Origin: Chara braunii
Taxonomy: Eukaryota; Streptophyta; Charophyceae; Charales; Characeae
Assembly (NCBI GenBank): GCA_003427395.1
Contig: BFEA01000343.1
Location: forward strand, 659,656-687,727
Length of the DNA stretch: 28,072 nucleotides
Direction: 5' to 3'
Shown piece by piece: positions 9,088-17,972 of the stretch. The translations under genes and the position numbers were made by a program. How positions within the stretch are numbered: the first letter of the stretch is position 1; each line of letters starts with the position of its first letter. Below the pieces are notes generated by a model, which ran no database searches, was not told where the DNA came from, and saw only the letters and a program-made list of their open reading frames with translations.

Positions 9088-9548
9088 ACTTCTTTTTTCT
9101 CTATTTCCTCCTCCTTGGTCTTTGCTTCTCCTTCTTTGTCTCCTTCTCAGTCTTCTTCTTCGTCGTGTTCTTTGTTCTTGTTCTTGTTCTTCTTCTTTTC
9201 TTCTTCTTCCTCCTCCTCCCTCCTCTCCTCCTTTCTTCTTCTTCCTGTTCTTGTTCTTCTTCGCAAGCAGACGACTTCCTTCTTCTACAGCTGGGAAAAA
9301 TATTTTTACTTTTCTTCCTCTTCTTCTTCCTTTCTCTTCCCATCAGTCCATGTCTGGTTTGCGTCTTCAGCTATGTAGTGTCTCTTCTTCTTCTTCTTCT
9401 TCTTCTTCTTCGTCATCGTCGTCGTCGTCATTGTCGTCGTCGTCTCGTCTTCATCTTCGTCTTCGTCTTCTTTCTTGTCTTCTTCTTCCCGCTTGTCTTC
9501 TTCTTTTCTTCTTCTTCTTCTTCTTCTTCTTCTTCTTCTTCTTCTTCT

Positions 9549-9583
<35 letters not shown>

Positions 9584-9980
9584 TTCTTCGTCTCATTTGT
9601 CTTCTTTCCGCTTGTCTTCTTCTTCTTCTTCGTCTCATCTTCGTCTTCTTTCCGCTTGTCTTCTTCTTCTTCTTCGTCTCATCTTCGTCTCCTTTCCGCT
9701 CTTCTTCTTCTTCTTCTTCGTCTCATCTTCGTCTTCTTTCCGCTTGTCTTCTTCTTCTTCTTCGTCTCATCTTCGTCTTCTTTCCGTTTGTCTTCTTCTT
9801 CTTCTTCGTCTTCGTCTTTTTCTTCTTCTTCTCCTTCTCCGTCTCCTCCTCCTCCTCCTTCTTCGTCTTCTTCTTCTTTGTCGTCTTCTTCTTCGTCATC
9901 TTCTTCTTCTTCTCCTTGTCCTTCTCCTCCTCCTCCTTTTTCTTCCTCCTTCTCGGCCTCTTCCTCTTCTAGTCAGTCCG
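9088..9980. repeat. 0.9-kb pyrimidine tract (TTC/TCG/TCC) with 45-48 bp units
   Basis: The plus strand is almost wholly pyrimidine apart from G in TCG triplets. Within 9589-9810 a 45-48 bp unit (TCTCATCTTCGTC, TTCTTTCCGCTTG, then TTC triplets) is repeated about five times. Copies of CAGTCCRTGTCTGGTTTG lie near 9345 and 9971, bracketing the core. Long open frames here are by-products of the triplet repeat and encode only Ser, Leu or Arg runs. They are not genes. Confidence 0.9.
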
Positions 9981-10061
9981 TGTCTGGTTTGAATCTTCTG
10001 CCGTTACATTCTCTTTCCCATGTTGATAATCCTTGAGACTTTTTGTTGTTGCCAACGTTCA

Positions 10062-10270
10062 CCAGGGGCTGTGGGACAATGACATCATAACTGGGGACTG
10101 TGGGGCAATGACGTCATAACTGGTGGCTGTCGGGCAATGGTATCATAACTGGCAGCTGTGTAACCATGACATCGTCACTAGGGAGAGTTGGACAATGTCA
10201 TCATCATCAGGGATTGTGGGACAGTGACATCGTCACTGGGGACTGTGGGACAATGACCTCATCACTGGGG
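10062..10270 (+). repeat. Minisatellite, GTGGGACAATGACA family, array 2
   Basis: About seven copies of a 29-30 bp unit (ACTGGGGACTGTGGGACAAT then GACATCATA or similar) are present. The core matches the array at 7160-7455 but with a longer, more regular period. Confidence 0.85.
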
Positions 10271-11095
10271 ATCCAAGCTATGATGATTCACAATTCCACT
10301 TTTGATGCTTGTAAGGACCTGCCAAAACATGGACTGAGAACACAGCTGTTTTGTGAGTTTTGCCGCTGGAATGTATGCCGTGCTGAGATCCCCGCATTTT
10401 TGCTGAGTTTTTTAAGTGTGTGTGTGTGTGCGTGTTTGCTGGTCTGCGTGCCTGTCTGAGTGCTTGTCGGCCTGAGTGTGTGTGTGACCCGCAAGGGCAC
10501 TTGTTTGTTTGGGAGGCCCTGCAGGGCCGGTACTTACCTGTGTCCGTGACTTTGGGGTTGCAGCGGGGAAAAACACTCGAGTGGCCGAAGGAATAGCTTA
10601 GGGCTCCCTCGAGTAGCGGTAGTGCAGGCCCGTAGGCACTCAAGTAGTAGGTAGGCCGGTACCACTCGAAGTAGCGGCGGATATGTCGGGAACTGGAGGC
10701 CGAGCAGAAGAAGACAAGAAGTTGGCATTTTTAGAGTCGCAGTAGCGGTAGGCTAGGTCTAGGCGGGTACCAGTCCAAGTAGTCTGAGCCCTAGGGTCTG
10801 TGCGGACGATATGAGGGCCCGCAATGATGTTTTCCTCGGAAAGGGAGGAGGTGCTGGTTGCTTGGAGGCTGCGATGCCTGGAAGTCATCCGCCCATCAGG
10901 GTAAGGCCCTTAGTAGTCTGCCAAAGCCTCGGCCTGGATGAAGAAAAGAGAGAGGTGCCCATAGTTGCGGTGGACCTCTTGTTGTGATGGCAGTAGAAGA
11001 GGGATTCAAACATTGATTCTGGTTCAGCCATTCATCATGGTTATTATTATTTAGTTTGAATAAGAGGAGAAGATAAGGAGGAGGAGTTGGTTGGC
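10271..11095. other. Gene-free stretch with a perfect palindrome
   Basis: No gene is recognised. GGCCCTGCAGGGCC at 10515-10528 is a 14-base perfect palindrome. Loose repeats of AGTAGCGGTAG and GGTACCA lie at 10615-10790. A TG tract is near 10416. Confidence 0.45.
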
Positions 11096-11126
11096 GAGAA
11101 GACGAGGGAATTATCATTGGTGCTGG

Positions 11127-11195
11127 TGTACATCTTCTTCTTCTTTCTTTCTTCTTCTTCTTTCTTTCTTTTTCTTCTTCTTCTTCTTTACCTCT
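11127..11195. repeat. TTC-rich tract
   Basis: CTTCTTCTTC/TTTC runs about 70 bases long, simple sequence. Confidence 0.85.
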
Positions 11196-11289
11196 CTCCC
11201 CTCTCAAGTTCATATACTTCTTTTCGCAATTGGACGGCATTGTGCTTTCTTGTGAATTTGCGCTTTGAAATTGGCCAGGATCATAACAT

Positions 11290-11450
11290 GCTTCTTCTTT
11301 TTCTTTTTTTTTGAAAGAAAAAACTTTTTTTCCAAGGCTTCCATCCCTGTGCTGGTGAGAGAACCGCGGGGATTGAAGCCTTGGCTATCGTGCTGCTCCA
11401 TCAATTGGTGGGGAGTGGCACCTGCGGGAAACCAGGTCCAGCTTCACTTG
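11290..11450 (-). mobile_element. Poly-A retroposon (SINE-like), copy 1 of a three-copy family
   Basis: On the minus strand a core (11445-11396) containing CCTGGTTTCCCGCAGGTG is followed, with intervening sequence, by an A-rich 3' end at about 11335-11290. The core aligns with those at 19701-19751 and 16102-16153: shared CTCCA, ATTGGTGGGGA, CACCTGC, GGAAACC and GTCCAGC read on the plus strand. All three have the A-rich end on the same side. The block GGTGAGAGAACC-GGGATT at 11354 returns at 11841. Confidence 0.55.
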
Positions 11451-12100
11451 GGTGCAACATTATAACACAACGTGTTCACTTCTTATTGGTTTTGGGTCTG
11501 TAGCCTACACTCTTGCCGTCCACAAGCTCCCTATTACCCATGGGGCTGCCAGTGTTACCCTTCCCATTGAGGAGTTCTCTCTTTCCCATTGGCCCAGCCC
11601 TATTCGTGGGACCACCACTATTCCCTCTTATCCTGTGCCTCCCTCTTTCGTTCTTTTCTTTTAGCCCAACCCAATTCCAGGTATGTGCAGCCCTTCCCTG
11701 TGATTCTTGCAGCTTCCCCCCAGGAGAGCAGTATTTCGGCATAGGAGGGACTTTGGGGAAGATGGTAGGGATCCTTTCCCCTAAGCCCACCCTAAACCCT
11801 CCCTCCCTCATTCATCTTTGCTAGGCCTCTCTCCAGGTGGTGGTGAGAGAACCACTGGGATTGGGGTGTTGGCGGAGGGGTGGTGCTGCCATTGTATAGG
11901 CGGGGAGCCGCTGCTGTTGAGAGAGTGGGGCCTTCATGTAGCATATGCAGGCATGGAGTTCCTTGTCCCACCTTAAGATACCTCAGATGTTCCCACCCCC
12001 CGGGCTGGATTGCCCTCTTGCTGTGTCTTCCTCGGCAGTGGTGCCTCTTTCCTCGCCTCAGAAACCCCCTCTGCTTACCGCTGCAACCTTTGGCCCTTAT
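11451..12100. other. Gene-free stretch
   Basis: Pyrimidine-rich mixed sequence. GGTGGTGAGAGAACCACTGG at 11837-11856 is a second copy of part of the retroposon at 11354. TTACCCATGGGGCTGCCAGT and CCCATTGGCCC-type blocks occur, but no gene is recognised. Confidence 0.45.
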
Positions 12101-12195
12101 CTATGGCTATGCAGCGGCTGGGCAATGTATGTATCCATAGCTATGCAGCGGCTGGGCAATGTATCCATATCTATGCAGCGGCTGCACAATGTGTC
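12101..12195 (+). repeat. Three-copy minisatellite
   Basis: CTATGCAGCGGCTG starts at 12107, 12141 and 12171, each followed by GGCAATGTAT or CACAATGTGT and then CCATA. The period is 34 then 30 bp. Confidence 0.85.
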
Positions 12196-12273
12196 AGTAC
12201 TCTGCAGCCCTCAGTTGAAGTAAGAATGATTCAAAATAGAAAAGTTAGAACAAAGGGGTAAGTTCAGTTGTCA

Positions 12274-12296
12274 CAAAAAAAAAAAAAAAAAAAAAA
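12274..12296 (+). repeat. Poly-A tract
   Basis: About 23 A, with TTCAGTTGTCAC just before and TTCAGTAGAGTCAC just after. The pair is a possible imperfect target duplication around a poly-A-only insertion. Confidence 0.6.
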
Positions 12297-12304
12297 CTTC
12301 AGTA

Positions 12305-12462
12305 GAGTCACGAAAAGGAGTTATAATTGCACTATGGGGCAAGATACAGTTTGCAATTGCACTTCGGGCACCCTACCTGGCCAGAAAGCTGGGCTGTATA
12401 CATTGCCCGCACTGCAATTCGAAACTGTATCTTCGTGCAATTAGAACTCGTTTTTGTGACTC
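12305..12462. repeat. 158-bp foldback (MITE-like) element
   Basis: The ends are GAGTCACGAAAA and TTTTTGTGACTC. The left arm 12305-12370 and right arm 12404-12462 are inverted copies sharing AGTCAC, GAGTT, TAATTGCAC, AAGATACAGTTT and CGGGCA. The left arm has an extra 7-8 bases before AAGATACAG. The loop is about 33 bases. Ends are sharp, but no target duplication is obvious. The element lies 9 bases from the poly-A tract. Confidence 0.8.
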
Positions 12463-12757
12463 CCGCATGGATTCCCCTAAAACGAAAGAATCAAAGGTTT
12501 AGCTTATGGAAAGCCTTCGGGCTGTGCTAGACAACCCATACTATTATGTGACAAACTAGGATGTGCACGTGCTCAATCTGGGAAAAGGCCTCATACCGGA
12601 GCTTGGTAGCGCGGTTGTCCCTCATTTTTGAAGCTTTTGAAATGTGTACCATACCTCAGGTTGTGGTGCAAGGGTGGTGATTCTGCAACTAGTAATTCAG
12701 TCTGTCCCTGCAGCGGGCCTCTGTAGGCCAGGGCCTATCTGGCCATTTTCCCTGTTT

Positions 12758-12795
12758 GGCCTGTGGGACCAGGCCGTGGCCTGATCCCACAGGCC
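12758..12795. repeat. Near-perfect 38-base cruciform
   Basis: GGCCTGTGGGACCAGGCC (12758-12775) and GGCCTGATCCCACAGGCC (12778-12795) are reverse complements except at one position, separated by GT. A smaller GGCCA/TGGCC pair lies just upstream (12727-12744). Confidence 0.9.
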
Positions 12796-12844
12796 GTGTT
12801 GTTATTCAGTCCAGACCAGTCCTGCCCGGTACCACTGTCAGTAC

Positions 12845-12874
12845 CAGTCCAGTCCAGTCCAGTCCAGTCAGTCC
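12845..12874 (+). repeat. (CCAGT)n repeat
   Basis: About five copies of CCAGT or CAGTC. Confidence 0.85.
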
Positions 12875-13062
12875 GCTGGGGGTATACCCCAGCTGCAGTC
12901 TGTTTTGTGGCTCATTCTTCATTTTTGCACTATTGGAGTACGTGCGGTGTTGAGTCTGCGTCGGAGTTGCGCTGTCCCTTCCAGCTCCATCTTCACTTCC
13001 TCCTTCCTCAACCCCTTCTTCTCCATCCTGTCGGACCGCCATCCCTGTGCTGTCTTCCGTTC

Positions 13063-13200
13063 GGTGTGGCGACCTTTTCTTGCCTTTTGATTTACATAAG
13101 TCGGTGGGAATTTCTGGCACACCCCATTTTTAGTACTTTGGTGTGGCGACCTTTTCTTGCCTTTTGATTTTACATAAGTCGGCGGGAATTTCTTGCACAG
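13063..13200 (+). repeat. Two-copy tandem repeat next to the mitochondrial insertion
   Basis: GGTGTGGCGACCTTTTCTTG begins at 13063 and 13140. The copies run through TACATAAGTCGG and GGGAATTTCT to GCACA, with a few differences. The period is 77 bp. Confidence 0.9.
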
Positions 13201-13379
13201 TAACTTGGGTGAATTTTAATTTTTTTACGGTCCGCACTATAATATGCACATGTAGTTAGGATTTTTTTTCGAAAGTCTGAGTTACCTTTAAACCACCACC
13301 ACCCTCGACAGTCGAAAACCGGCTTTCTGGGATCTTCAGCACCTGGCAAGTCCGAAGAAAGCAGAGGTCTAGTGTGGGG

Positions 13380-13742
13380 GCAAAAAGTTGCCAACTTGGC
13401 AAATTCGTTCGGGCTGCAGGGACTTTTGCTCAATTGATTCAAAAACATGAGGCAACCGTCAGGTTGCGGTTACCCTCAGGCGCGTTAGCGTCTANAAATT
13501 CTCAATGTCGAGCTACCATTGGTATTGTTTCAAATGAGAATCATGGTAAGCGTAATTTTAGGAAAGCAGGGCAAAGTAGATGGTTAGGAAGACGACCCGT
13601 TGTTCGTGGTGTTGTTATGAATCCTGTAGACCATCCTCATGGAGGAGGAGAAGGACGTACAAAAGGAGGCCGAAGGTCCGTTTCTCCTTGGGGAAAACCA
13701 ACCAAAGGTGGATTTAAAACAGTAGTAAGAAAACAAAAGAAT
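13380..13742 (+). pseudogene. rpl2: Mitochondrial ribosomal protein L2, C-terminal part
   Basis: The reading contains [58 protein letters not shown] and [17 protein letters not shown]. These are the highly conserved C-terminal half of L2, which organises the peptidyl-transferase centre of the large subunit. The N-terminal half is missing. An N at 13494 falls inside a codon. The frame has no stop before the rps19 ATG and runs on through it, so the natural L2 terminus is altered here or overlaps rps19. As part of a nuclear insertion it is not expected to be expressed. Confidence 0.9.
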
Positions 13743-13810
13743 GTCACGATCTATATGGAAAGGTCCATTTGTAGATGCTTGTCTGTTGAAAAAGCATTCG
13801 CGTGTGACTC
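13741..13810 (+). pseudogene. rps19: Mitochondrial ribosomal protein S19, N-terminal stub
   Basis: ATG at 13741 starts [18 protein letters not shown], the signature start of S19. It follows rpl2 directly, as in the ancestral mitochondrial ribosomal-protein cluster. Similarity stops after about 20 codons, where reversed nad2 begins (near 13811). Confidence 0.85.
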
Positions 13811-14137
13811 GCTTTGAAGTTCGATGGCTAAATACATGGCAATCAAATCATAAGATGAGATCATGAAAAGCATACTACAAGTAGAGAGTAGAATTAACAC
13901 CATAGATTCAAAAGCATTCAAAGTTTCTTGTTTGAAATAATCGAAACACATCAAAATGGTGCTGGCAGTACCAAACAATAGAAAGATTTTACAAAAATAG
14001 GTCAAATTATCTATGATTAGATTATTATAAAACAGATTAGCAGTGGTTAAAGGATTATTGATCAGCAATAGAATTGTCATCAAAACACTCAGTAAACCCA
14101 ACCATCCCACATTACGCACTAATGGTGGATAATCATA
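13811..14137 (-). pseudogene. nad2: NADH dehydrogenase subunit 2, internal fragment
   Basis: On the minus strand, from 14137 down, the reading runs YDYPPLVRNVGWLGLLSV, then NPLTTANLFYNNLIIDNLTY, FDYFKQETLNAFESM and [13 protein letters not shown]. This corresponds to about residues 35-145 of the roughly 490-residue complex I membrane subunit. The frame is open throughout. Both ends are cut: the 5' part is missing, and the 3' end meets the rps19 stub at 13811. Confidence 0.9.
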
Positions 14138-14227
14138 TCTTGTGAAGCAGGTCGCATATCATATCAAGGAATTGAAGCGGCGCGTCGTGCCATCACCAGG
14201 AAATTTCGGAGAAATGAGGCCAAATAG
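14138..14227 (+). pseudogene. rpl16: Mitochondrial ribosomal protein L16, short fragment
   Basis: The frame from 14138 reads SCEAGRISYQGIEAAR and then RAITRKFRRN, typical of L16 near residues 45-75. It diverges at EAK-stop, where Gly-Gln-Ile-Trp would be expected. The fragment abuts nad2 at 14137/14138 without spacer. Confidence 0.8.
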
Positions 14228-14334
14228 CTCCAATTTCTACGGTAGGCGCAACACTTCTTTATTTACGAAGAGCTTGTAATTTCATTGAGTATATAATTCG
14301 GGATTCTCTTTGTCGTAAAAAAAGGTGTAAACGA
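14228..14334 (+). pseudogene. Unassigned mitochondrial-like coding piece
   Basis: The frame in phase with sdh4 reads [19 protein letters not shown], then [13 protein letters not shown], straight into the sdh4 ATG. Its base composition matches the rest of the insertion. I cannot name the gene. It may be the end of the gene upstream of sdh4 in the donor mitochondrion. Confidence 0.4.
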
Positions 14335-14550
14335 ATGAAAGCTAATAGAGAAAGATTGACACATTGGCTTCTTCAACGGATTACTGCTGCTTTTTTAATT
14401 CCAACTATACTTTTAGCAAATGTTTCCACTTTGATCTTGTTAAATATCCTACTTTTTTGGCATATGCATGTAGGAATAGAGGAAATTCTAGCAGACTATA
14501 TTCACCATGAAGTAACACGAAATTTTATTTTTCTTTTTTTGAGAGTGTTC
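14335..14550 (+). pseudogene. sdh4: Succinate dehydrogenase subunit 4, truncated
   Basis: [56 protein letters not shown] and FLFLRVF match the small complex II membrane anchor. The first two helices and start codon are present. The last helix (about 15-20 residues) is cut off at 14550, where cox3 on the opposite strand begins. Identity to land-plant SDH4 appears high. Confidence 0.85.
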
Positions 14551-14630
14551 CAGATGAAAGTAGAATAAGAGTATTTAGAAAGGGGATTCCCCAAGGATCT
14601 AACACATCAATACCTTTTGGAGGCTCAGAA
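14551..14630 (-). pseudogene. cox3: Cytochrome c oxidase subunit 3, internal fragment
   Basis: The minus-strand reading PPKGIDVLDPWGIPFLNT then LILLSSG is the conserved loop and helix of COX3 around residues 125-150. Upstream of PPKG the frame continues as CAMLRSLQFSGFPELSSE, which does not match COX3, so the join is near 14630. Confidence 0.8.
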
Positions 14631-14671
14631 GAAAGCTCCGGAAAACCGGAAAATTGGAGGGATCGTAGCAT

Positions 14672-14832
14672 AGCTTTGCCAGACCCGAACCCGGTCATCA
14701 CTGGACATCTAACCGGATGGATGTCTGGACCCGTCCGGATGTCCTTCTGGACATTTCCAGACATCCTGGACATGCTGTGGTCCAGACAGTCCGAACCATC
14801 TGGAATGTCTGCAAATGTCGGCAACAAGAACC
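14672..14832. repeat. GGACAT/ATGTCC palindrome-rich block
   Basis: GGACAT, GGATGTC, TCCAGACATCC and TGGACATTTCCAGACA recur in both orientations about a dozen times in 160 bases, directly after the mitochondrial insertion. Many small foldbacks are possible. The repeat family is not recognised. Confidence 0.6.
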
Positions 14833-14919
14833 TGAAAAAGAAAAGTACAGTAATATAAATTATCTTTCTATACTGCTTGTTGTATTCATAAGAGAGAATA
14901 TAGTATAATAGATAATATA

Positions 14920-14932
<13 letters not shown>

Positions 14933-14985
<53 letters not shown>
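14933..14985. repeat. (CT)n microsatellite
   Basis: Uninterrupted CT dinucleotides, followed by a GTGCGCGCGTGCGC stretch. Confidence 0.97.
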
Positions 14986-14988
<3 letters not shown>

Positions 14989-15727
14989 CGCGCGTGCGCT
15001 CGCTCGGTTGTGGCAGGTAGACCTGCAGTAGGAATACTAGGAAAGGAAGGGACTCGCTGGGGGGAGGGTAGGTAGGACAAGTTCCATTGGAGGATATGTG
15101 TGGGGGTTCCATTGGGGATGTCTCGGGGGTTCCATTGGGTAGGAGTATAGGTTGGACAGGCTATGGTGGAGGATATCGTTGGGGAACCTGCAGTGGAGGC
15201 TGTCTCAAGGGGTGAGGATTGTCGGCTACCTGTACCAATAAGAATGAAAGATCATAATAATAGTAGGCATAGTTCATGACAGAAGTTAGGGAACGGGCGA
15301 TGGCCTGGTATGTACCGATGATGGAGAGTAGGACTGCTTAGCATAATAACCGGAGGGGCCTAGCTCATGACCTAGGTGAGGAAAAGCGGATGCTGGCCGC
15401 GAACCGACTAATGAGTCAAAGTAATGACAGAGGCTAGGGTTTCTCCGACAGGAATGGGGTCACCTATGGGACTTATAGGCTTTATGTCTTTCTAATCGAA
15501 CTTTGGAGTTAGCGCGATAAGGAAGGATGGCTAGCTAAGGAGTGGAGTGCAGTTGAGGTGAGTGAGCGGCATCGAGAAGGCTCGATGAGTTGGCGGTGAC
15601 TGCGACAGACTGCAGGGCAAGGGCGAACATGGCTTGCATAACCAGCCTAAGCAGGGTGATGACTTTGGGGACTGTTGGGCGCAGGACGACGAACTGTTTG
15701 CACTGAAGTTGAGATCAGATTCAGGTT
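14986..15727. other. Gene-free stretch
   Basis: Short GGGGTTCCATTGGG copies lie near 15072-15140. No gene is recognised. Confidence 0.45.
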
Positions 15728-15732
15728 GTGGT

Positions 15733-15827
<95 letters not shown>
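15728..15827. repeat. (TG)n microsatellite
   Basis: About 100 bases of TG with one early TTT interruption. Confidence 0.97.
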
Positions 15828-15829
<2 letters not shown>

Positions 15830-16072
15830 GTTTCAAAGAGAGAAAGAATGGGTCATGTTTCTAAAGTTGTGATCTTGGCCTGAATGGAGTACCATCTTTT
15901 CTTCTCCTCTCCTTTCTTCCTTCTCGATATTTTGATGATATGCATGTAGTTGCGAGGAATGAGCCCTCGCGGTGGCCTTTAGGCCGAGGCACCCGACTGC
16001 CCAACGGGGCCCCCAGCATGCGTCGTGTCCGCCCTAAGTGAAGGCGGGCCTGCATTTGGACACAAGGCCCTT

Positions 16073-16155
16073 TTTGTTTTTTTGTTTTTTGTGGGAACAT
16101 GCTCCAATCTATTCGTCTGGAGCAGCACGTGCTGGGAACCAGGCCCAGCGTCCCA
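16073..16155 (-). mobile_element. Poly-A retroposon (SINE-like), copy 2, shortened
   Basis: The core at 16102-16153 (plus strand CTCCAATCTATT, CTGGGAACCAGGCCCAGCGTC) aligns with the other two copies. The A-rich 3' end on the minus strand is at 16100-16073 (AAAAAACAAAAAAAC type). Confidence 0.5.
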
Positions 16156-16870
16156 TTCAAGATCATATTGAGAAATTGAGAAATTTATGGACAAATCTTT
16201 GAGATTTCTGCATGTTTGGGTGTCAGACAGATGCACAGCGCCAGTTGATTACAAGGGCCTCGCCAGTGTGAGCACGACATCATGAGCCTCTGGCTCTCCC
16301 CAGCAACGACATGGCGAGATGCTCTCGGCCAATGACAATCCAGGCAGCGACTTGGCTTGGGGCCCGTGAGCCACTGAGAATGCCGCTATGCGGGCCCAGG
16401 CCACTGTTTGAATGGGCTTGGGCACAACCACTTTGGCCTATCAAGAAGATACTGGGCACGCGCTCGCCAGACCCAGGGCCGCCAGAGGCAGGTCTCACTT
16501 ATAGGAGAGTGAGTGCCCAAGCCGGGGCACATTTTGGCAGTGCAAGAAGAGCGGCCACGCTGCTGCACTGGGGTGCTGGCTTGCTGCCTGGGGGCTGGCC
16601 AGAAGGCACGCGCGAACGCTAGAGGGAAGAGGGGCGTGGCGGTGGCAGCGGGCGCACGGCAGCCATAGCCGGGCTGCATGGGTGCATGCTGGTATTGGGC
16701 GATGGTGGTCTTCGGGAAAGAGGGTGCACATAGTGGGTGAGAAGGGGGTGACGTCGAGGGGAGAAGTGATACGTACCTGGTGTGTGCTGGCAGTCTGCAT
16801 TGTCGACGTCGTTATGTGCATTGGTCTTCAGCATCAAGTGATCCTGTTGCATGTTGTAGCTGTAGGATAG
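16156..16870. other. Gene-free GC-rich stretch
   Basis: Several overlapping open frames on both strands reflect high GC rather than genes. None resembles a known protein. Confidence 0.45.
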
Positions 16871-16925
16871 TTTAGGTGCTGAGTAGGATAGGCTGGACGT
16901 TGAGCACCAATCAAGAAGGGCGACG
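16871..16925 (+). repeat. Flanking direct repeat, left copy
   Basis: It matches 19406-19460 (48 of 55 bases). Similarity ends sharply on the right at GGGCGAC-G/A-T. Confidence 0.8.
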
Positions 16926-17079
16926 TTTGATACTTTGTTGGTGTGCCGATATTGGTATTTGACTCGTGATTTGAGTTCATTGTATTGCTCTTATTTGGCT
17001 TGTATCTCGGTGCATTGTGATTTCTGCTTGGTACGCTTGGTCAACGTAAGGCCAGCCAGCAAAAGAGTCAGGGCAAGGC

Positions 17080-17312
17080 TCAGGCCGCCCAATGCACCTG
17101 CATGGGTGAGATCTGGCCTTGAACAAGATATGTGGAGAGACCCTTACACGCTAGGAGCTTGCATTAACTGCAACCAATATGGGCATCAACAGTTCAAGTG
17201 TAAGAACGCAAAGGTTTCTCATAAGTTCCCACCCACGTTGGGTGTTGAGGGATATTCTGCCCAGGGAGGTGCTTCTACGAGTACATCCCGGGGAAATACG
17301 TCGGGCCAGTAG
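17080..17312 (+). pseudogene. Gag remnant with CCHC zinc knuckle
   Basis: The frame reads RSGLEQDMWRDPYTLGACIN then CNQYGHQQFKCKNAK. CINCNQYGHQQFKC (17160-17201) is an intact C-X2-C-X4-H-X4-C nucleic-acid-binding knuckle, as at the end of Gag. A Ser/Thr-rich tail leads to a stop at 17310. Upstream, the Gag core is not recognisable. Confidence 0.75.
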
Positions 17313-17512
17313 AGGTTATAGATGCCTTTATTCATGTCGGAGTGGAGGATGTTCCCTCACCACTTCACAAGTTGGCCAGGCTATTGACTCAATTGTCCCC
17401 TGTCAGACAATGTCTACGTCAAACGATACTTTGTTCATCAAACGTGTTTGTAGCCTTAAATGACCTACAGAAGGAGTGGTAAGGAAGAGACCCTTGTGAG
17501 TCCTGCACGGCC

Positions 17513-17890
17513 ATGTCCAAAGGTCCTACAGGGGAGCACTTCGTTGTGGAGGTCAATGTAGGTGGCCACAAGTGTGGCGATTTCGTAGACAATGGCCCCA
17601 TGCGAAACTTCATAAGCCATGACTGTATTGAGAGGCTACGCTTAGGGGATTGGGTGCAGCGGCTAAGTAGATATGCAGTTTCTACCTTAGCCAACAAGGA
17701 GTGCATGGTTATCCATCACTAGGTCAAGGACGTGGTCTTCACCTTCTCCTATGGAGAAGCAGAAATTAATCATCAAATTTCGTTCCTGGTAAGTGACGAT
17801 TTGCCATTCGACATGTTGCCGGGTATGTACTACCTCGAGGTTGTCAAGCCCTAGTTTGATTGGGACCGAAAAATCGTTTTGCAAGTACAA
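17513..17890 (+). pseudogene. Retropepsin (aspartic protease) remnant
   Basis: VNVGGHKCGDFVDNGPMRNF then ISHDCIERL aligns with the active-site region of plant Ty3/gypsy proteases, normally D-S-G-A. Here it is DNGPM, so the catalytic triplet is changed. After a stop at 17720-17722 the same frame continues with ISFLVSDDLPFDMLPGMYYL and FDWDRKIV, the flap and C-terminal region (family pattern LGMxWL), interrupted by another stop. It is not functional. Confidence 0.75.
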
Positions 17891-17972
17891 GACTAGCGGG
17901 TTAGTTGACTCTTATTATGGCATGTGTGCCTCTGCGTTCTATGATCATTATAAATAGAACCAAGAGGAGGGT

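Larger units (their letters stand above)
13380..14630. other. Nuclear insertion of shuffled mitochondrial DNA (NUMT)
   Basis: Six recognisable pieces of plant-type mitochondrial genes lie end to end in mixed orientation: rpl2(+), rps19(+), nad2(-), rpl16(+), sdh4(+) and cox3(-), with one unassigned coding-like piece. Protein similarity to streptophyte mitochondrial genes is high and frames are mostly open, so the insertion looks recent. rpl2-rps19 keeps the ancestral order. The other joins are new. No gene is complete. An assembly chimera is the main alternative. Confidence 0.85.

Noticed and set aside
8789-10036. Long open frames over 8789-10036 on both strands
   Set aside because: They translate only GA and TTC/TCG simple repeats into Arg-Glu, Ser, Leu or Arg runs and have no domain.
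13374-14630. Working mitochondrial genes
   Set aside because: Every gene is truncated and the pieces are in mixed orientation within nuclear-type repeats.
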